NCBI RefSeq assembly: GCF_029269835.1 | Contig: NZ_JARJBB010000004.1 | Location: 310,001 to 374,000, forward strand | DNA: 64,000 nt | Direction of reading: 5' to 3' | Source: Streptomyces tropicalis | GTDB lineage: Bacteria > Actinomycetota > Actinomycetes > Streptomycetales > Streptomycetaceae | Shown here: positions 53,919 to 63,365 of the stretch, piece after piece | Layout of the letters: every line of letters starts with the position of its first letter | How positions within the stretch are numbered: the stretch's first letter is position 1 | Program-made: the position numbers and the translations under genes | The notes under the pieces: generated by a model | The model's database searches: none | Told to the model about the DNA's origin: nothing | What the model saw: only the letters and a program-made list of their open reading frames with translations

Positions 53919-54734
53919 TCAGGCGGGCGCCCCGGCCGGCGCCGTGCGGCGGGCCGGCCGCCAGGTCGCCACCAGCGCGGCCGCCAGCAGCAGCTCCGCC
54001 AGGTCACCGCCGTAGTACATGATCTCCGCACCCTGCTGGACCTGGCCGATGGGCGCGTGGACGTGCACGTGGAACCCGCCGTACATCGCCTGGGCGACCA
54101 GGGCGTGCACCGCCACGGCGACTCCCAGATACGTGAGCCGGGCCGGTACGCCCGGCCGCCCCGGCGCGGGATCCGGCCCGGCGACGGCGTGCGCGAACAG
54201 GCAGCCGGAGGCCAGGAAGTGCGCGTGCAGCAGCCAGTGGCCCGCGGGATGCCGCATGACGGTGTCGAACAGCGGCGTGAAGTAGAGCACGCCGAGCGTC
54301 CCCGTGCTCAGCACCAGCGCGACCGCGGGATGGCTCACGGCCCGCGCCGCCCGGCTGCGCACCACCGCCACCACCCGGCGGGCGTACCGCGGGGGCAGCG
54401 CACGCAGCAGCAGGGTGACCGGTGCGGACAGCACCAGCAGCAGCGGCGCGTACATGCCGATGAGGAGGTGCTGCGTCATGTGCGCCCGGAAGTCGCCGTG
54501 CGCCGCCGGGCCCAGCGGCGGCAGCAGGGCCAGGGCCAGCAGGGCCAGTCCGCCCAGGAACGCGGCCGACCGCGCGCCCCGGCGGCCCGCCGCCGGATGG
54601 CGGCGGGCGGCGCGCCGGACGAGCAGCAGGTGGACGGCCGCCGTGGCCGGCAGCACCAGAACGGTCGCCGCCGTCAGCAGGGTGCCGCCGCCCGACGCGG
54701 CGTGGTCGTGCGTCATCGGGTGCCCGCCGTGCAT
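53919..54734 (-). CDS. Cytochrome c oxidase assembly factor (caa3 CtaG-like) membrane protein
   Basis: 271 residues with seven or so helices and His-rich loops typical of the caa3_CtaG family: HGDFRAHMTQHLLIGMYAPL, SHPAVALVLSTGTLGVLYFT, HWLLHAHFLASGCLFAHAVA and YGGFHVHVHAPIGQVQQGAE. Family members are linked to copper delivery to haem-copper oxidases. The start codon shares a base with the stop of the DUF2243 gene (TGATG), so they form a coupled pair, a combination common in actinobacteria. No oxidase subunit gene is in this window. Confidence 0.88.
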   Translation of the reverse strand: MHGGHPMTHDHAASGGGTLLTAATVLVLPATAAVHLLLVRRAARRHPAAGRRGARSAAFLGGLALLALALLPPLGPAAHGDFRAHMTQHLLIGMYAPLLLVLSAPVTLLLRALPPRYARRVVAVVRSRAARAVSHPAVALVLSTGTLGVLYFTPLFDTVMRHPAGHWLLHAHFLASGCLFAHAVAGPDPAPGRPGVPARLTYLGVAVAVHALVAQAMYGGFHVHVHAPIGQVQQGAEIMYYGGDLAELLLAAALVATWRPARRTAPAGAPA

Positions 54735-55291
54735 CAGACGGGCCTCGCGTCCTCGCGGGCGGCGACGGCCGGGACGGGCGCCGCCGCACCGCGCCGGACC
54801 AGGTGGCCGACACCCAGCAGCAGCGCCCCGAAGGCCAGGAACCCGGCGTCCCACCAGCCTTGGTACGGGCCGCCGTGCACGTGGTGGATCCCCAGGATCT
54901 GATGGTCCACCAGCCCTTCGACCAGGTTGAACAGGCCCCAGCCGGCCAGGATCCACCCCCAGAGCACGCGCGAGGCCCACACCGCCCTGCGGTGCTCGGT
55001 GACCCGGGCGTACAGGATGCCGAGCCCGGCGATCACGGCGACCCAGCACACGGTGTGGAAGATGCCGTCCCAGGCGGTGTTCATCTCCAGCCCGGACACG
55101 GTGTGCGGGTCGTAGTACTTCACTCCGATGTGGTCGTGGTCGGTGCTGGACAGCATGTGGTGCCACTGCAGCAGCTGGTGCAGCAGGATGCCGTCGACGA
55201 AACCGCCGAGTCCCACCCCGAGCACGATCCCCGGCAGCCGGACGGTCTGCCGTGCCGGACCGGGTAATCGTGCCGTGCCTGCGCTCGTCAC
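54734..55291 (-). CDS. DUF2243 membrane protein
   Basis: 185 residues from the GTG at 55291, which has GGGGAGGGA about 8-12 bases upstream. Four hydrophobic helices with conserved His: GGFVDGILLHQLLQWHHMLS, WDGIFHTVCWVAVIAGLGIL, LVDHQILGIHHVH. The GFVDGILLHQ-WHH pattern is diagnostic of DUF2243. Function is unknown, but its conserved pairing with a CtaG-like gene suggests a role in metal handling or oxidase assembly. Confidence 0.88.
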   Translation of the reverse strand: MTSAGTARLPGPARQTVRLPGIVLGVGLGGFVDGILLHQLLQWHHMLSSTDHDHIGVKYYDPHTVSGLEMNTAWDGIFHTVCWVAVIAGLGILYARVTEHRRAVWASRVLWGWILAGWGLFNLVEGLVDHQILGIHHVHGGPYQGWWDAGFLAFGALLLGVGHLVRRGAAAPVPAVAAREDARPV

Positions 55292-55514
55292 CCCGAAATC
55301 CCTCCCCGAATCGCTGGTCCAACCTCGAGTCGCACGGGCGCGGCGGACGACCGCCCGCCGCTGATCCCCGATCACCCAACCACCGCCCGCACCGCGCCCG
55401 CACGGGCCGAAACGGCCAAATGGGCGGAGCACGGCGAACAGGCCAACCGGCCGTCCCGGTGCGGAGCCCGATCGGGCCGGGCCGCACCACGCCCGGAGGG
55501 CGTGAGCGGACCGG

Positions 55515-56648
55515 TCACCAGGTGGGGTGCACGCGGCGCAGGACCAGGACGGCCGTGTCGTCGCCCGCAGTGCCCGCGGTGTGGCGGCGGAGGCCGTGGT
55601 AGAGCGTCCCGGGCAGGTCGGCGGGGGTCACGTCGGACCAGGTGCGGGCGCGCTGCTCCAGGGGGTAGAAGGCGCCCGACGGCGCGCGGGCCTCGGTGAC
55701 ACCGTCCGTGCACAGCAGGAGCGTGCTGCCCGGAGGGAACGAGAACCACTCGACGGTGCGCGGCGCCGGGGCGAGGGCTTCGAGCCCCAGCGGCACGCAC
55801 GCCTCGCCGCCCAGCACGCTCCCGGTGTCCGCGCCGTTCAGCAGCAGGGGCGGCACATGGCCGCAGTTGACGGCCTGCACCTCACGGTCCGGGCCGACCG
55901 ACAGGACCAGGGCGGTCACGAAGCGCTCCCGGTCCCCCGACTGCGCGGCGAACGAGTTGTGGCGCAGCACCGCCTCCTCCAGCGCGTCGACGACACCGGT
56001 GAGCGTGGGCTCCGCGATGGCCGCCTCCCGGAAGGCGCTCAGCACGGCGAAGGCCGCGCCGATGGCGGGCAGGCCCTTGCCCTGCACGTCCGCGATGAAC
56101 ACGCGGCTGCCGTACGGCGAGGAGACCACCTCGTAGACGTCGCCCCCGACCCTGCTGTCCTCCTCGACGGGCTGGTACAGCCCGTGGACCAGCAGCTCGT
56201 CGGTCAGCAGCGGGAAGGGACGCAGGAGCTGGCGCTGGAGCGCGGCCGCGGCGGATCTCAGCCGGGCGATCTCCCGCTCCTTGCCGACGCGCTGCGCGGC
56301 ACGGGCGATGCTGAGGGCGTTGAACACGACGGCGAACACGAGTACGGCGGCGTCGGCGCCCGGCGTGTCCATCGGGGTGTCCAGCAGGGACCCGGCGATC
56401 ACGACCGTCACCCAGACGGAGGCGACGGTCGTCTGCCGGACACTGCCGCGCCCCGCGAGCAGCGCGGGCAGCACGATCAGGAAGGGCGCGAGCCGGGTCT
56501 CCCGGCCCAGCACGACACCGGTCACCGCCAGCACCACGGTGACGGCGACCAGCCAGAACCACACGGCCGCCCAGGACAGCGCGGGCGCGGACCGGTTCGT
56601 GGGTCCGGCCGTGCGCACCGGGTCCGGGGCCCTCCTGCTGCGCAGCAT
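55515..56648 (-). CDS. Membrane SpoIIE-type PP2C phosphatase
   Basis: 377 residues: about four N-terminal helices (WAAVWFWLVAVTVVLAVTGV, LAPFLIVLPALLAG and others), a short coiled linker (REIARLRSAAAALQRQLL) and a phosphatase domain with SRVGGDVYEVVSS, FIADVQGKGLPAIG, NCGHVPPLLLNG and LLLCTDGVTEARAP. It resembles the phosphatase at 48798-49997 in layout, so the two may be paralogues acting on different STAS proteins. Confidence 0.92.
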   Translation of the reverse strand: MLRSRRAPDPVRTAGPTNRSAPALSWAAVWFWLVAVTVVLAVTGVVLGRETRLAPFLIVLPALLAGRGSVRQTTVASVWVTVVIAGSLLDTPMDTPGADAAVLVFAVVFNALSIARAAQRVGKEREIARLRSAAAALQRQLLRPFPLLTDELLVHGLYQPVEEDSRVGGDVYEVVSSPYGSRVFIADVQGKGLPAIGAAFAVLSAFREAAIAEPTLTGVVDALEEAVLRHNSFAAQSGDRERFVTALVLSVGPDREVQAVNCGHVPPLLLNGADTGSVLGGEACVPLGLEALAPAPRTVEWFSFPPGSTLLLCTDGVTEARAPSGAFYPLEQRARTWSDVTPADLPGTLYHGLRRHTAGTAGDDTAVLVLRRVHPTW

Positions 56649-56789
56649 CTCCTCCGCTCCGGTCGGCGTCGGGGCCGGCGGCGGGACGGCTCTCCCGCGG
56701 CCGGGGTCGTGTCCCTCCCACTATCGGCCGCGTCGTGTGCCCCCGCCGCCCGGGCTGGCGGGCTCCGGGCGCGGAGCGCCGGGGCGGGG

Positions 56790-56894
56790 TCAGGCGCCGC
56801 GTTTGTGGCGCGGGGCGCGGCGCCCGGAGTCCTGGTGGACGAGCAGCAGCAGGGCGAGCAGCAGAGGGCCCGCGGTGCACAGCGTGAAGATCAT
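56790..56894 (-). CDS. 34-residue single-span membrane peptide
   Basis: ATG at 56894 preceded by GGGAGGAG at 6 bases. The peptide starts MIFTLCTAGPLLLALLLLVH and ends in a basic tail (RRAPRHKRGA), the layout of a small membrane protein with its C-terminus in the cytoplasm. It lies 54 bp downstream of a sensor kinase gene on the same strand, so it may be the third gene of that operon and could interact with the kinase. Support is the ribosome site plus hydrophobic pattern only. Confidence 0.6.
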   Translation of the reverse strand: MIFTLCTAGPLLLALLLLVHQDSGRRAPRHKRGA

Positions 56895-56948
56895 GGAGTC
56901 TCCTCCCGCCACGGCGAAGGCTGTCTCCTGTCCGGTACCCCCTGTGCG

Positions 56949-58475
56949 TCATGGTGTGCCTGGATTCGCCCCTTCGATGCGGCCCGCGCCGGGGTGGGCC
57001 GGCAGACGGACGGTGAAGCGGGCGCCGCCTTCCGGGGCATGGCCGTCCGCCGTGATCGTGCCGCCGAGACGGGTGGTCAGGCGGTGGGCGATGGCCAGGC
57101 CGAGACCGCTGCCGACGGGACGGACGCCGCGGTACCGCTCGGTGAGGGCGCCGCGGTCGAAGGCGACGGCGGCGTCCTCGTCGGTGAGGCCGGGACCGCC
57201 GTCGCGCACCTCCAGCCGCGCCCGGGCGGCCCGGGTGCCGCCCCCGTCGTCCTTGCTCCCGCCCGTCCCGGGGCCGTCCGGGGGCCCGCCCGCTCCGGGC
57301 CCGTCGTCCCGGATCGCGCCCGCCCCGGGCCCGTCGTCCGTCCCGGCGCCGTCGCCCGCCGCCAGGACGAGGACGAGCGGACGCCCCGCCGGGGTGACCC
57401 GCAGCGCGTTCTCCGCCAGGCCGTCCACGAGCTGACGCACCCGGAAGCCGTCCGTGGCCACCGGAACCGGCCGTCCGGGCCGCTCCACGCGGAAGTCGAC
57501 GCCGTGCCGGGCGCAACGCGCCGACCAGGCGGCCGCGGCCTCGGCGACCAGTGCGTCCAGGTCGACGTCGGCGACGTCCAGGCGGAAGTCGTCGGCCTCC
57601 AGCCGGGCCAGGGCGAGCAGGTCTCCCACGAACCGCTCCAGCCGTTCGACCTCGCCGCGCAGGATCCGCCCCGCCCCGGGCACCTCGTCCCCGGTGACCA
57701 CCCCGTCGGCGAGGGCCTCGGCGTAGCCGCGGACGGTGGTCAGCGGGGTGCGGATCTCGTGCGACACGGACATCAGGAACTCCCGCTGCCGGCCCTCGCT
57801 GCGCGCCAGCGCCGCATCCAGCGCGTTCAGCGCCGACGCCAGCTCGGCGACCTCGTCCGGCCCCTCCGTCGGCACCCGCACCCCCCGCTCGCCCGCGGAG
57901 AGCCGGTGCGCGGTGCGGGCGGCCGCGGCGAGCGGCCCGGCCAGCCGCCGGGCGAGCAGCGCTCCCGCCAGAGCGGCGCCGCCCAGCCCGACGGCCAGCG
58001 GCAGCACCAGGCCGCCGCGCATCCGGTCGGTGGCGTCGTCCACGACGCTCGTCGGCCGGGTCAGCACCAGGCCGCCGCCCGACCGCGTCGGTACGCCCTC
58101 CACCAGCACCGGCCGCCCGCCCAGGGAACCGGTCGCCGAGACGTGCCGGCCCGCCCGCAGCGCGGAACGGCCCGCGGAGCCGACGGCGGGTCCCGCGGGG
58201 CCCGCGACGGAGCCGTCGGCGAGGACCAGGGCCAGCTCGACGCCGTCGGGTCCCGCGATGCGCTGCTGACGGTCCAGCAGCAGCGACGCCAGCGCCGGGG
58301 TCCTGGCCATCACCTCGGCCTGCCGGGTCAGCTGGTCGCGCTCCTGCGCCTCGGCGCTGGTGCGCACGGTCCGCCACGCGAACAGCCCGGTCACCAGCAC
58401 GGCCAGGGCGGCCACGGCCGTGGTCAGCAGCACGATGCTCCCGGCCAGCGACGCACGGCGCTCCCCGAGGCTCAC
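56949..58475 (-). CDS. Two-component sensor histidine kinase
   Basis: 508 residues. Two membrane helices (SIVLLTTAVAALAVLVTGLF and GGLVLPLAVGLGGAALAGAL) bracket an extracytoplasmic sensor of about 130 residues. HAMP (RRLAGPLAAAARTAHRLSAG), HisKA with the phospho-acceptor His in FLMSVSHEIRTPLTTVRGYA and HATPase (VDGLAENALRVTP, GSGLGLAIAHRL) follow. The ATPase domain carries a low-complexity Gly/Asp/Pro insertion of about 45 residues around GDGAGTDDGPGAGAIRDDGP, between the N and G boxes. Its GTG overlaps the regulator stop (GTGA). Confidence 0.93.
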   Translation of the reverse strand: MSLGERRASLAGSIVLLTTAVAALAVLVTGLFAWRTVRTSAEAQERDQLTRQAEVMARTPALASLLLDRQQRIAGPDGVELALVLADGSVAGPAGPAVGSAGRSALRAGRHVSATGSLGGRPVLVEGVPTRSGGGLVLTRPTSVVDDATDRMRGGLVLPLAVGLGGAALAGALLARRLAGPLAAAARTAHRLSAGERGVRVPTEGPDEVAELASALNALDAALARSEGRQREFLMSVSHEIRTPLTTVRGYAEALADGVVTGDEVPGAGRILRGEVERLERFVGDLLALARLEADDFRLDVADVDLDALVAEAAAAWSARCARHGVDFRVERPGRPVPVATDGFRVRQLVDGLAENALRVTPAGRPLVLVLAAGDGAGTDDGPGAGAIRDDGPGAGGPPDGPGTGGSKDDGGGTRAARARLEVRDGGPGLTDEDAAVAFDRGALTERYRGVRPVGSGLGLAIAHRLTTRLGGTITADGHAPEGGARFTVRLPAHPGAGRIEGANPGTP

Positions 58476-59188
58476 GGCCCGGTCTCGGTGACGCCGTAGC
58501 CCACCCCGCGGACGGTACGGATCGGGCTGGCCGGGCCCAGCTTGGCGCGCAGCTGCGAGACGTACACGTCCATGACCCGGGTGTCCCGGTAGCCGGCGTA
58601 CCCCCACACCTGCGCCAGCAGCTGCTCGCGAGTGAACACCTGGCCCGGGCGGGCCATCAGGTAGGCGAGCAGGTTGAACTCGGTCGTGGTCAGCTCCACC
58701 GGCCGGCCGTCGACGTGCAGCGTGCGGCGGCCGGTGTCGAGGGCGAGCCGCCCGACCCGCCGTACGGGATCGCGGTCCGGGCCCGCGGCCCGCCGCAGCA
58801 GGCTCTTGATCCGGGCGACCAGCTCGTGCGGGGAGAAGGGCTTGGCCAGGTAGTCGTCGGCGCCGATCTCCAGGCCGAGGATGCGGTCGGTGACCTCGTC
58901 GCGGGCCGTGACGAACACGACGGGCGTCCAGTCGCCCTCCTCGCGCAGCCGGCGGCACACCTCCATGCCGTCCATGCCGGGCAGCGCGATGTCCAGCACG
59001 ATCGCGGCCGGGCGCAGGCGCCGGGCGGCGGCCAGGGCGCCGGTGCCGTCGGTCTCGACGTGGACGCCGAAGCCCTCCCGGCTCAGGTAGCGCCGCTGGA
59101 GGTCGGCGATGTGCCGCTCGTCCTCGGCGACCAGGACGAGCCCCTTGTACTCCGGGCCCCTGCTGTCCGGTCCCTTGTTCTCCGGCAT
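58472..59188 (-). CDS. OmpR/PhoB-family response regulator
   Basis: 238 residues: receiver domain with phospho-accepting Asp in AAIVLDIALPGMDGMEV and Lys in YLAKPFSPHEL, then a winged-helix DNA-binding domain (VELTTTEFNLLAYLMARPGQ, VMDVYVSQLRAKLGPASPIR, VRGVGYG). ATG at 59188 has GGAGAGAG upstream. It is the first gene of an operon with the sensor kinase and faces the MMPL transporter across a 230-bp divergent region, so that transporter is a probable target. Confidence 0.94.
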   Translation of the reverse strand: MPENKGPDSRGPEYKGLVLVAEDERHIADLQRRYLSREGFGVHVETDGTGALAAARRLRPAAIVLDIALPGMDGMEVCRRLREEGDWTPVVFVTARDEVTDRILGLEIGADDYLAKPFSPHELVARIKSLLRRAAGPDRDPVRRVGRLALDTGRRTLHVDGRPVELTTTEFNLLAYLMARPGQVFTREQLLAQVWGYAGYRDTRVMDVYVSQLRAKLGPASPIRTVRGVGYGVTETGP

Positions 59189-59418
59189 GTGGCTCTCTCC
59201 TCGCACCCCGGGACACGGGGGCCGACCCGGGGCGGTGGGACGCTCGATGCTAACCACCGTCCGGGCCCCGGCGCGCCCTCGGCCACCAGCCCTTACACGC
59301 CCCGAACACGGGCCGAACCGTCCGCTCGCAGGCCTGCGCCACCCTGGTGTCCCGCCGGACGGCACCCGGCCGCCCCGGAGACGGCACCCCGGTGCGGCGG
59401 ACGACACGGAAGGACACC

Positions 59419-62400
59419 GTGAACCCGACCCTCACTCCCGCGCCGCAGCCGCCGCCCCCCGCGGCGGCACCGGCCCGACGACGGGCCGCGGCCCCGCGCC
59501 CGGACGAGCTCGCGGCTCCCGACGCGCCCCCGGCTCCCGGCGAACCCCCGGGACTTGGCGCGCCCCCGGCAACCGGTCACGGCCCGGCTCAGGGGCCCGC
59601 GTCGGCCGGGACCGCGGCCCGGCGCCCGGGTCAGGGCCCGGCTCCACGCCCGGCTCCGGCGCTCGCGCGTACGCACGCCCGGCTCGGGAGGAGCTCGGGT
59701 CCCGGCGGTCCCCCGCATCCGCACACGCACCGTGGCGGCGCCGCCTCCGTCTCCGCCCGTGCGCGGCACCCGCAGCGGCCTGGTTCGGCGCGGCCGACGT
59801 GGAGCCCGGGCCGTCGCCGGGAGCCGTCCGGGCGCCGGATGCCGGCGGCCGTGGTCGGCCTGCTGCTGCCCTTCCTGCTCGCGGGTCGGGCGTCCGCCAC
59901 CGCCGGCGGCGGTAGCGCCGGGGCGGTGGCGCGGACCACCGCGTCCGGTACCGCGTCCGGCACCGGGTCCGGGGGGACGCAGTTCCTCGTCCTGGCGCTC
60001 GCCGCGGCCGTCGCGCTGGTCACGACGGTCACGTGGTTCCTGGTCCGCACCCGCCGGCGTACGCGGGAGGAACCACCGCGCCCCGGCGCACGGGCCGGCC
60101 GCCCCGGCCGGCTGCACCGGCTGGGCCGCTGGTGCGCCCGGCGGCCCCGGCGGGTGCTCTGCACCTGGCTGCTGGTGCTGCTGGCCGCGGCCGCCGCGAA
60201 CCACACCTGGGGCGGCACCTACGACGACGACTTCTCCCTGCCCGGCACCTCCGTCCAGCAGGGCGCCGACCTGCTGGACGCCCACGGTTCCGCCCAGGTG
60301 CGCGGCACCGCAGCGCAGGTCGTCCTGCACACGGACCACGGCACCCTGAAGGCGCACCGCGACGCCGTCGAGGACGCGGTCGCCCACCTGGGGAGGCTGC
60401 CGCACGTGACCGCCGCGGGCGACCCGTTCGCCACGCCCGGTGCGGTCTCCGCCGACGGCGCCACCGCCGTCGTCCCGGTCCACTTCACCGAGAACCCGCA
60501 GCGCTTCGACCCGTCGTACCTGGACGGCGTCGACAAGGCCGTGCGCGAACTGCGCGCCGACGGGGTGACGGCGGAGTACGGGGGGCCGCTCGGCCAGCTC
60601 GCCCGCCCCAAGGCCGCGGACCGCGCCTCGGAGGCGATCGGGCTGGCCACCGCCGTCCTCGTGCTGCTGCTCGGCTTCGGCAGCGTCGTCGCCGCCGGGC
60701 TGCCGCTGCTGACGGCCGTGCTCGGACTGGTCTGCGGCCTGTCCCTGCTCGGCCTGCTCGCCGCCGCGTTCACCTTCGGCACCGCCGCTCCCACCCTGGC
60801 CACCATGATGGGGCTGGGTGTCGGCATCGACTACGCCCTGTTCCTCGTCACCCGCCACCGCCGCCTGCTGCGGGACACCGGCGGATGCGCCCCGGCCGAC
60901 CCGGCCGAGGCGGCCGGCCGGGCCGTGGCGACCAGCGGCCGGGCGGTCGTCGTCGCCGCGGTGACCGTGGCCCTCGCTCTCGCCGGGCTGTACGCGTCGG
61001 GGGTCGGCTTCATCGGCGCGCTCGGCGTCGGCGCGGGACTGACCGTGCTGGTGGCCGCCGTCGCCGCGCTCACGCTCACTCCGGCCCTGCTCGGCCTCGC
61101 CGGCCGCCGGATCGACCGCTGGCGGGTCCGCCCGCCGGTCGACGAACCCGACGGCACAGGCGACACCTGGCACCGCTGGGCCGCCACCGTCCGCCGCCGC
61201 CCCTGGCTGTTCCTCGTCACCGGCGTGCTGATCCTCGGCGTGCTCGCCGTGCCCGCCGCGTCCCTGCGGCTCGGCCACGTCGACAACGGCGCCGACCCGT
61301 CCTCGTACACCGACCGCCGCGCCTACGACCTGATCACCGACGGCTTCGGCGCCGGGACCAACGGGCAGTTCACCGTCGTCGCCGACCTCGGCCCCGGGCA
61401 GGACGCCGCCGGCGCCCGCCGGGTCGCCGCGTCCCTGCACGACGCGCTGGCCGCGACGCCCGGCGTGGCGGCCGTCTCGCCGCCCGTCACCACGCCCGAC
61501 GGGGCCCTGGCCGTCACCACCGTCACCCCCCGCTCCGGGCCGCAGGAGCGGGCCACGTCCGATCTGCTGCACCGGCTGGAGGACGACACCCTGCCCGGCA
61601 CGCTCGCCGCGTCCGGCGCCCACGGGTACGTCACCGGCACCACCGCAGCCCAGCTCACCTTCCGGGACGTCGTCGCGGACCGGCTGCCCGTCATCGTCGC
61701 CGTCGTCGTCGCGGCCGCCTTCCTGCTGCTGCTCACCGTCTTCCGCAGCCCGGTGGTCGCCCTCAAGGCCGCCGTGCTCAACCTGCTGTCGATCGGCGCC
61801 GCCTACGGGGTCGTGGTCGCCGTCTTCCAGTGGGGCTGGGGCGGCTCCCTGCTCGGCGTCGGCAAGACCGTGCCCGTGGAGTCGTACGTGCCGATGATGA
61901 TGTTCGCCATCGTGTTCGGCCTGTCCATGGACTACGAGGTCTTCCTGCTGTCCCGCATCCGCGAGGCCTGGCTGCGCGGCGGCGACAACGGGCGGAGCGT
62001 GGCCGAGGGGCTGGCCGGCACCGCGCGGGTGATCACCTGCGCCGCCCTCATCATGACCAGCGTCTTCCTGGCGTTCCTGCTGTCCACCAACGTGGTCGTG
62101 AAGATGCTCGCCCTCGGGCTCGGGGTCAGTGTGGTCGTCGACGCCACCGTGGTCCGCCTGATCCTGGTGCCGTCCACGATGTACCTGCTCGGCCGGGCCA
62201 ACTGGTGGCTGCCCGGGTGGCTGGACCGCGTCCTGCCGCACCTCGACCCCGAGGGCCCGTCGGCCGCGCCCGCACCGGCCGCGGGGGACGTCCGCGCCCC
62301 GGCACCCGCCGACGGCACGGCGGACGACGGACGGGTCGCTGCCGGTATGCCCGGTGGTGGACAGGGCGTCCACGGCACGCCTGGCGGCGGATCGGGCGCC

Positions 62401-62511
62401 ATGGGCACGCCTCCGGAGGGACCGGGCCCCGACGGCGCGGCCGCCGGAGAACCGGGCGCCCGCGGCGGCGGGTGGTCCGGCGCGCCCGTCCGGCCGGGAG
62501 GTGAGGAATGA
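59419..62511 (+). CDS. MMPL-family RND transporter with a long N-terminal extension
   Basis: 1030 residues from the GTG at 59419 (GGAAGGA 5 bases upstream). The MMPL body starts about residue 230 and shows two repeats of a membrane helix, an extracytoplasmic domain and five helices, with GLGVGIDYALFLVTRHRRLL and FGLSMDYEVFLLSRIREAWL as the proton-relay Asp-Tyr motifs. Before it lie about 140 low-complexity Pro/Ala/Arg residues and two extra hydrophobic segments (AAVVGLLLPFLLAGRASA, LVLALAAAVALVTTVTWF). The C-terminus is a Gly/Pro tail. It likely exports a lipid or hydrophobic metabolite and is coupled to an LmeA-like gene. Confidence 0.88.
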   Translation: MNPTLTPAPQPPPPAAAPARRRAAAPRPDELAAPDAPPAPGEPPGLGAPPATGHGPAQGPASAGTAARRPGQGPAPRPAPALARTHARLGRSSGPGGPPHPHTHRGGAASVSARARHPQRPGSARPTWSPGRRREPSGRRMPAAVVGLLLPFLLAGRASATAGGGSAGAVARTTASGTASGTGSGGTQFLVLALAAAVALVTTVTWFLVRTRRRTREEPPRPGARAGRPGRLHRLGRWCARRPRRVLCTWLLVLLAAAAANHTWGGTYDDDFSLPGTSVQQGADLLDAHGSAQVRGTAAQVVLHTDHGTLKAHRDAVEDAVAHLGRLPHVTAAGDPFATPGAVSADGATAVVPVHFTENPQRFDPSYLDGVDKAVRELRADGVTAEYGGPLGQLARPKAADRASEAIGLATAVLVLLLGFGSVVAAGLPLLTAVLGLVCGLSLLGLLAAAFTFGTAAPTLATMMGLGVGIDYALFLVTRHRRLLRDTGGCAPADPAEAAGRAVATSGRAVVVAAVTVALALAGLYASGVGFIGALGVGAGLTVLVAAVAALTLTPALLGLAGRRIDRWRVRPPVDEPDGTGDTWHRWAATVRRRPWLFLVTGVLILGVLAVPAASLRLGHVDNGADPSSYTDRRAYDLITDGFGAGTNGQFTVVADLGPGQDAAGARRVAASLHDALAATPGVAAVSPPVTTPDGALAVTTVTPRSGPQERATSDLLHRLEDDTLPGTLAASGAHGYVTGTTAAQLTFRDVVADRLPVIVAVVVAAAFLLLLTVFRSPVVALKAAVLNLLSIGAAYGVVVAVFQWGWGGSLLGVGKTVPVESYVPMMMFAIVFGLSMDYEVFLLSRIREAWLRGGDNGRSVAEGLAGTARVITCAALIMTSVFLAFLLSTNVVVKMLALGLGVSVVVDATVVRLILVPSTMYLLGRANWWLPGWLDRVLPHLDPEGPSAAPAPAAGDVRAPAPADGTADDGRVAAGMPGGGQGVHGTPGGGSGAMGTPPEGPGPDGAAAGEPGARGGGWSGAPVRPGGEE

Positions 62512-63365
62512 GCCGCCCGGCACCGTCGCGGTCCGGCGCGCCACGGCCCGGCGGCCTCCGGAGTGCGCTCGGCGGGAGCGGGGCGCCGCGGACCCTGCGG
62601 CGGTCCGGGCGCCCCTGGGGTGCCCCGTGGCCGAGGGGCGCCGGGTGCCGGCGCCGGCCGCTGACGGTCGCCGCGGCCGTACTCGCCGCGCTGCTGCTCA
62701 CCGGCGCCGCCGCCGAGGCGGCCGCCCGCGTCCTGCTGCACGACCGCCTCGCCGCTGTGGCCGGCCGGACCCTCGGCCCCGGCGCGCAGGTCGGATTCGG
62801 CGGCCGGTCGGCGCTCGTCGCGCTGGCGGGCCGGCACCTGGACGCCGTGACCGTCACCGGCGGCCACCTCAGGCTGGGCGGTGTCCCCGACGCCTCCGTA
62901 CGGGCCCGCCTGGACGACGTACGGCTGACCGGCGGCCACTCCGCGACCGTGGCCCGCACCCGCGCCGAGGTGGACGTGCCCGCGGCCTCGCTGCAGGCCA
63001 TGGCCGGAGCCGGCGGAGGCGGGCTGCCGGTGACGGCGGTCCGCCCCGACCCGGCCGCCGGCACCGTCACCGTCGCGCTCGGCGGGGCGGGCCTCGCCCG
63101 GGCGGTGCTCCGTCCGCGCCTCGACGCGGGCCGCGTGCGCCTGGTGGTCCGGTCGGTCGACGTCCTCGGCGCCCCCGCGCCCGCCGCGCTGGTGGACCGG
63201 GTCCGCGCCCGGCTGTCCGAACGCGCCACGGCGGCCTATCCGTTGGGCCTGCGGGCCACCTCGGTCCGGGTCACCGCGGACGGCCTCCACGTCACGCTCG
63301 CCGGGGGCCGGACCCGGCTCCCGGCGGGGAGCCCCGCCACCACTCCGGCACGACCGGCCGGGTGA
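62508..63365 (+). CDS. LmeA-like (DUF2993) phospholipid-binding protein
   Basis: 285 residues. A proline/arginine-rich cytoplasmic start leads to one signal-anchor helix (LTVAAAVLAALLLTGAAAEA) and an extracytoplasmic DUF2993 domain with repeated beta-hairpin segments (VTVTGGHLRLGGVPDASVRA, VRLTGGHSATVARTRAEVDV). In mycobacteria LmeA binds phospholipid and supports envelope mannan synthesis. The start overlaps the MMPL stop by 4 bp (ATGA), so a lipid hand-over role with that transporter is a sensible inference. Confidence 0.85.
   Translation: MSRPAPSRSGAPRPGGLRSALGGSGAPRTLRRSGRPWGAPWPRGAGCRRRPLTVAAAVLAALLLTGAAAEAAARVLLHDRLAAVAGRTLGPGAQVGFGGRSALVALAGRHLDAVTVTGGHLRLGGVPDASVRARLDDVRLTGGHSATVARTRAEVDVPAASLQAMAGAGGGGLPVTAVRPDPAAGTVTVALGGAGLARAVLRPRLDAGRVRLVVRSVDVLGAPAPAALVDRVRARLSERATAAYPLGLRATSVRVTADGLHVTLAGGRTRLPAGSPATTPARPAG

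Noticed and set aside
59293-62544. Long minus-strand open frame opposite the MMPL gene
   Set aside because: Gly/Asp/His-rich shadow; the plus strand has the MMPL motifs.
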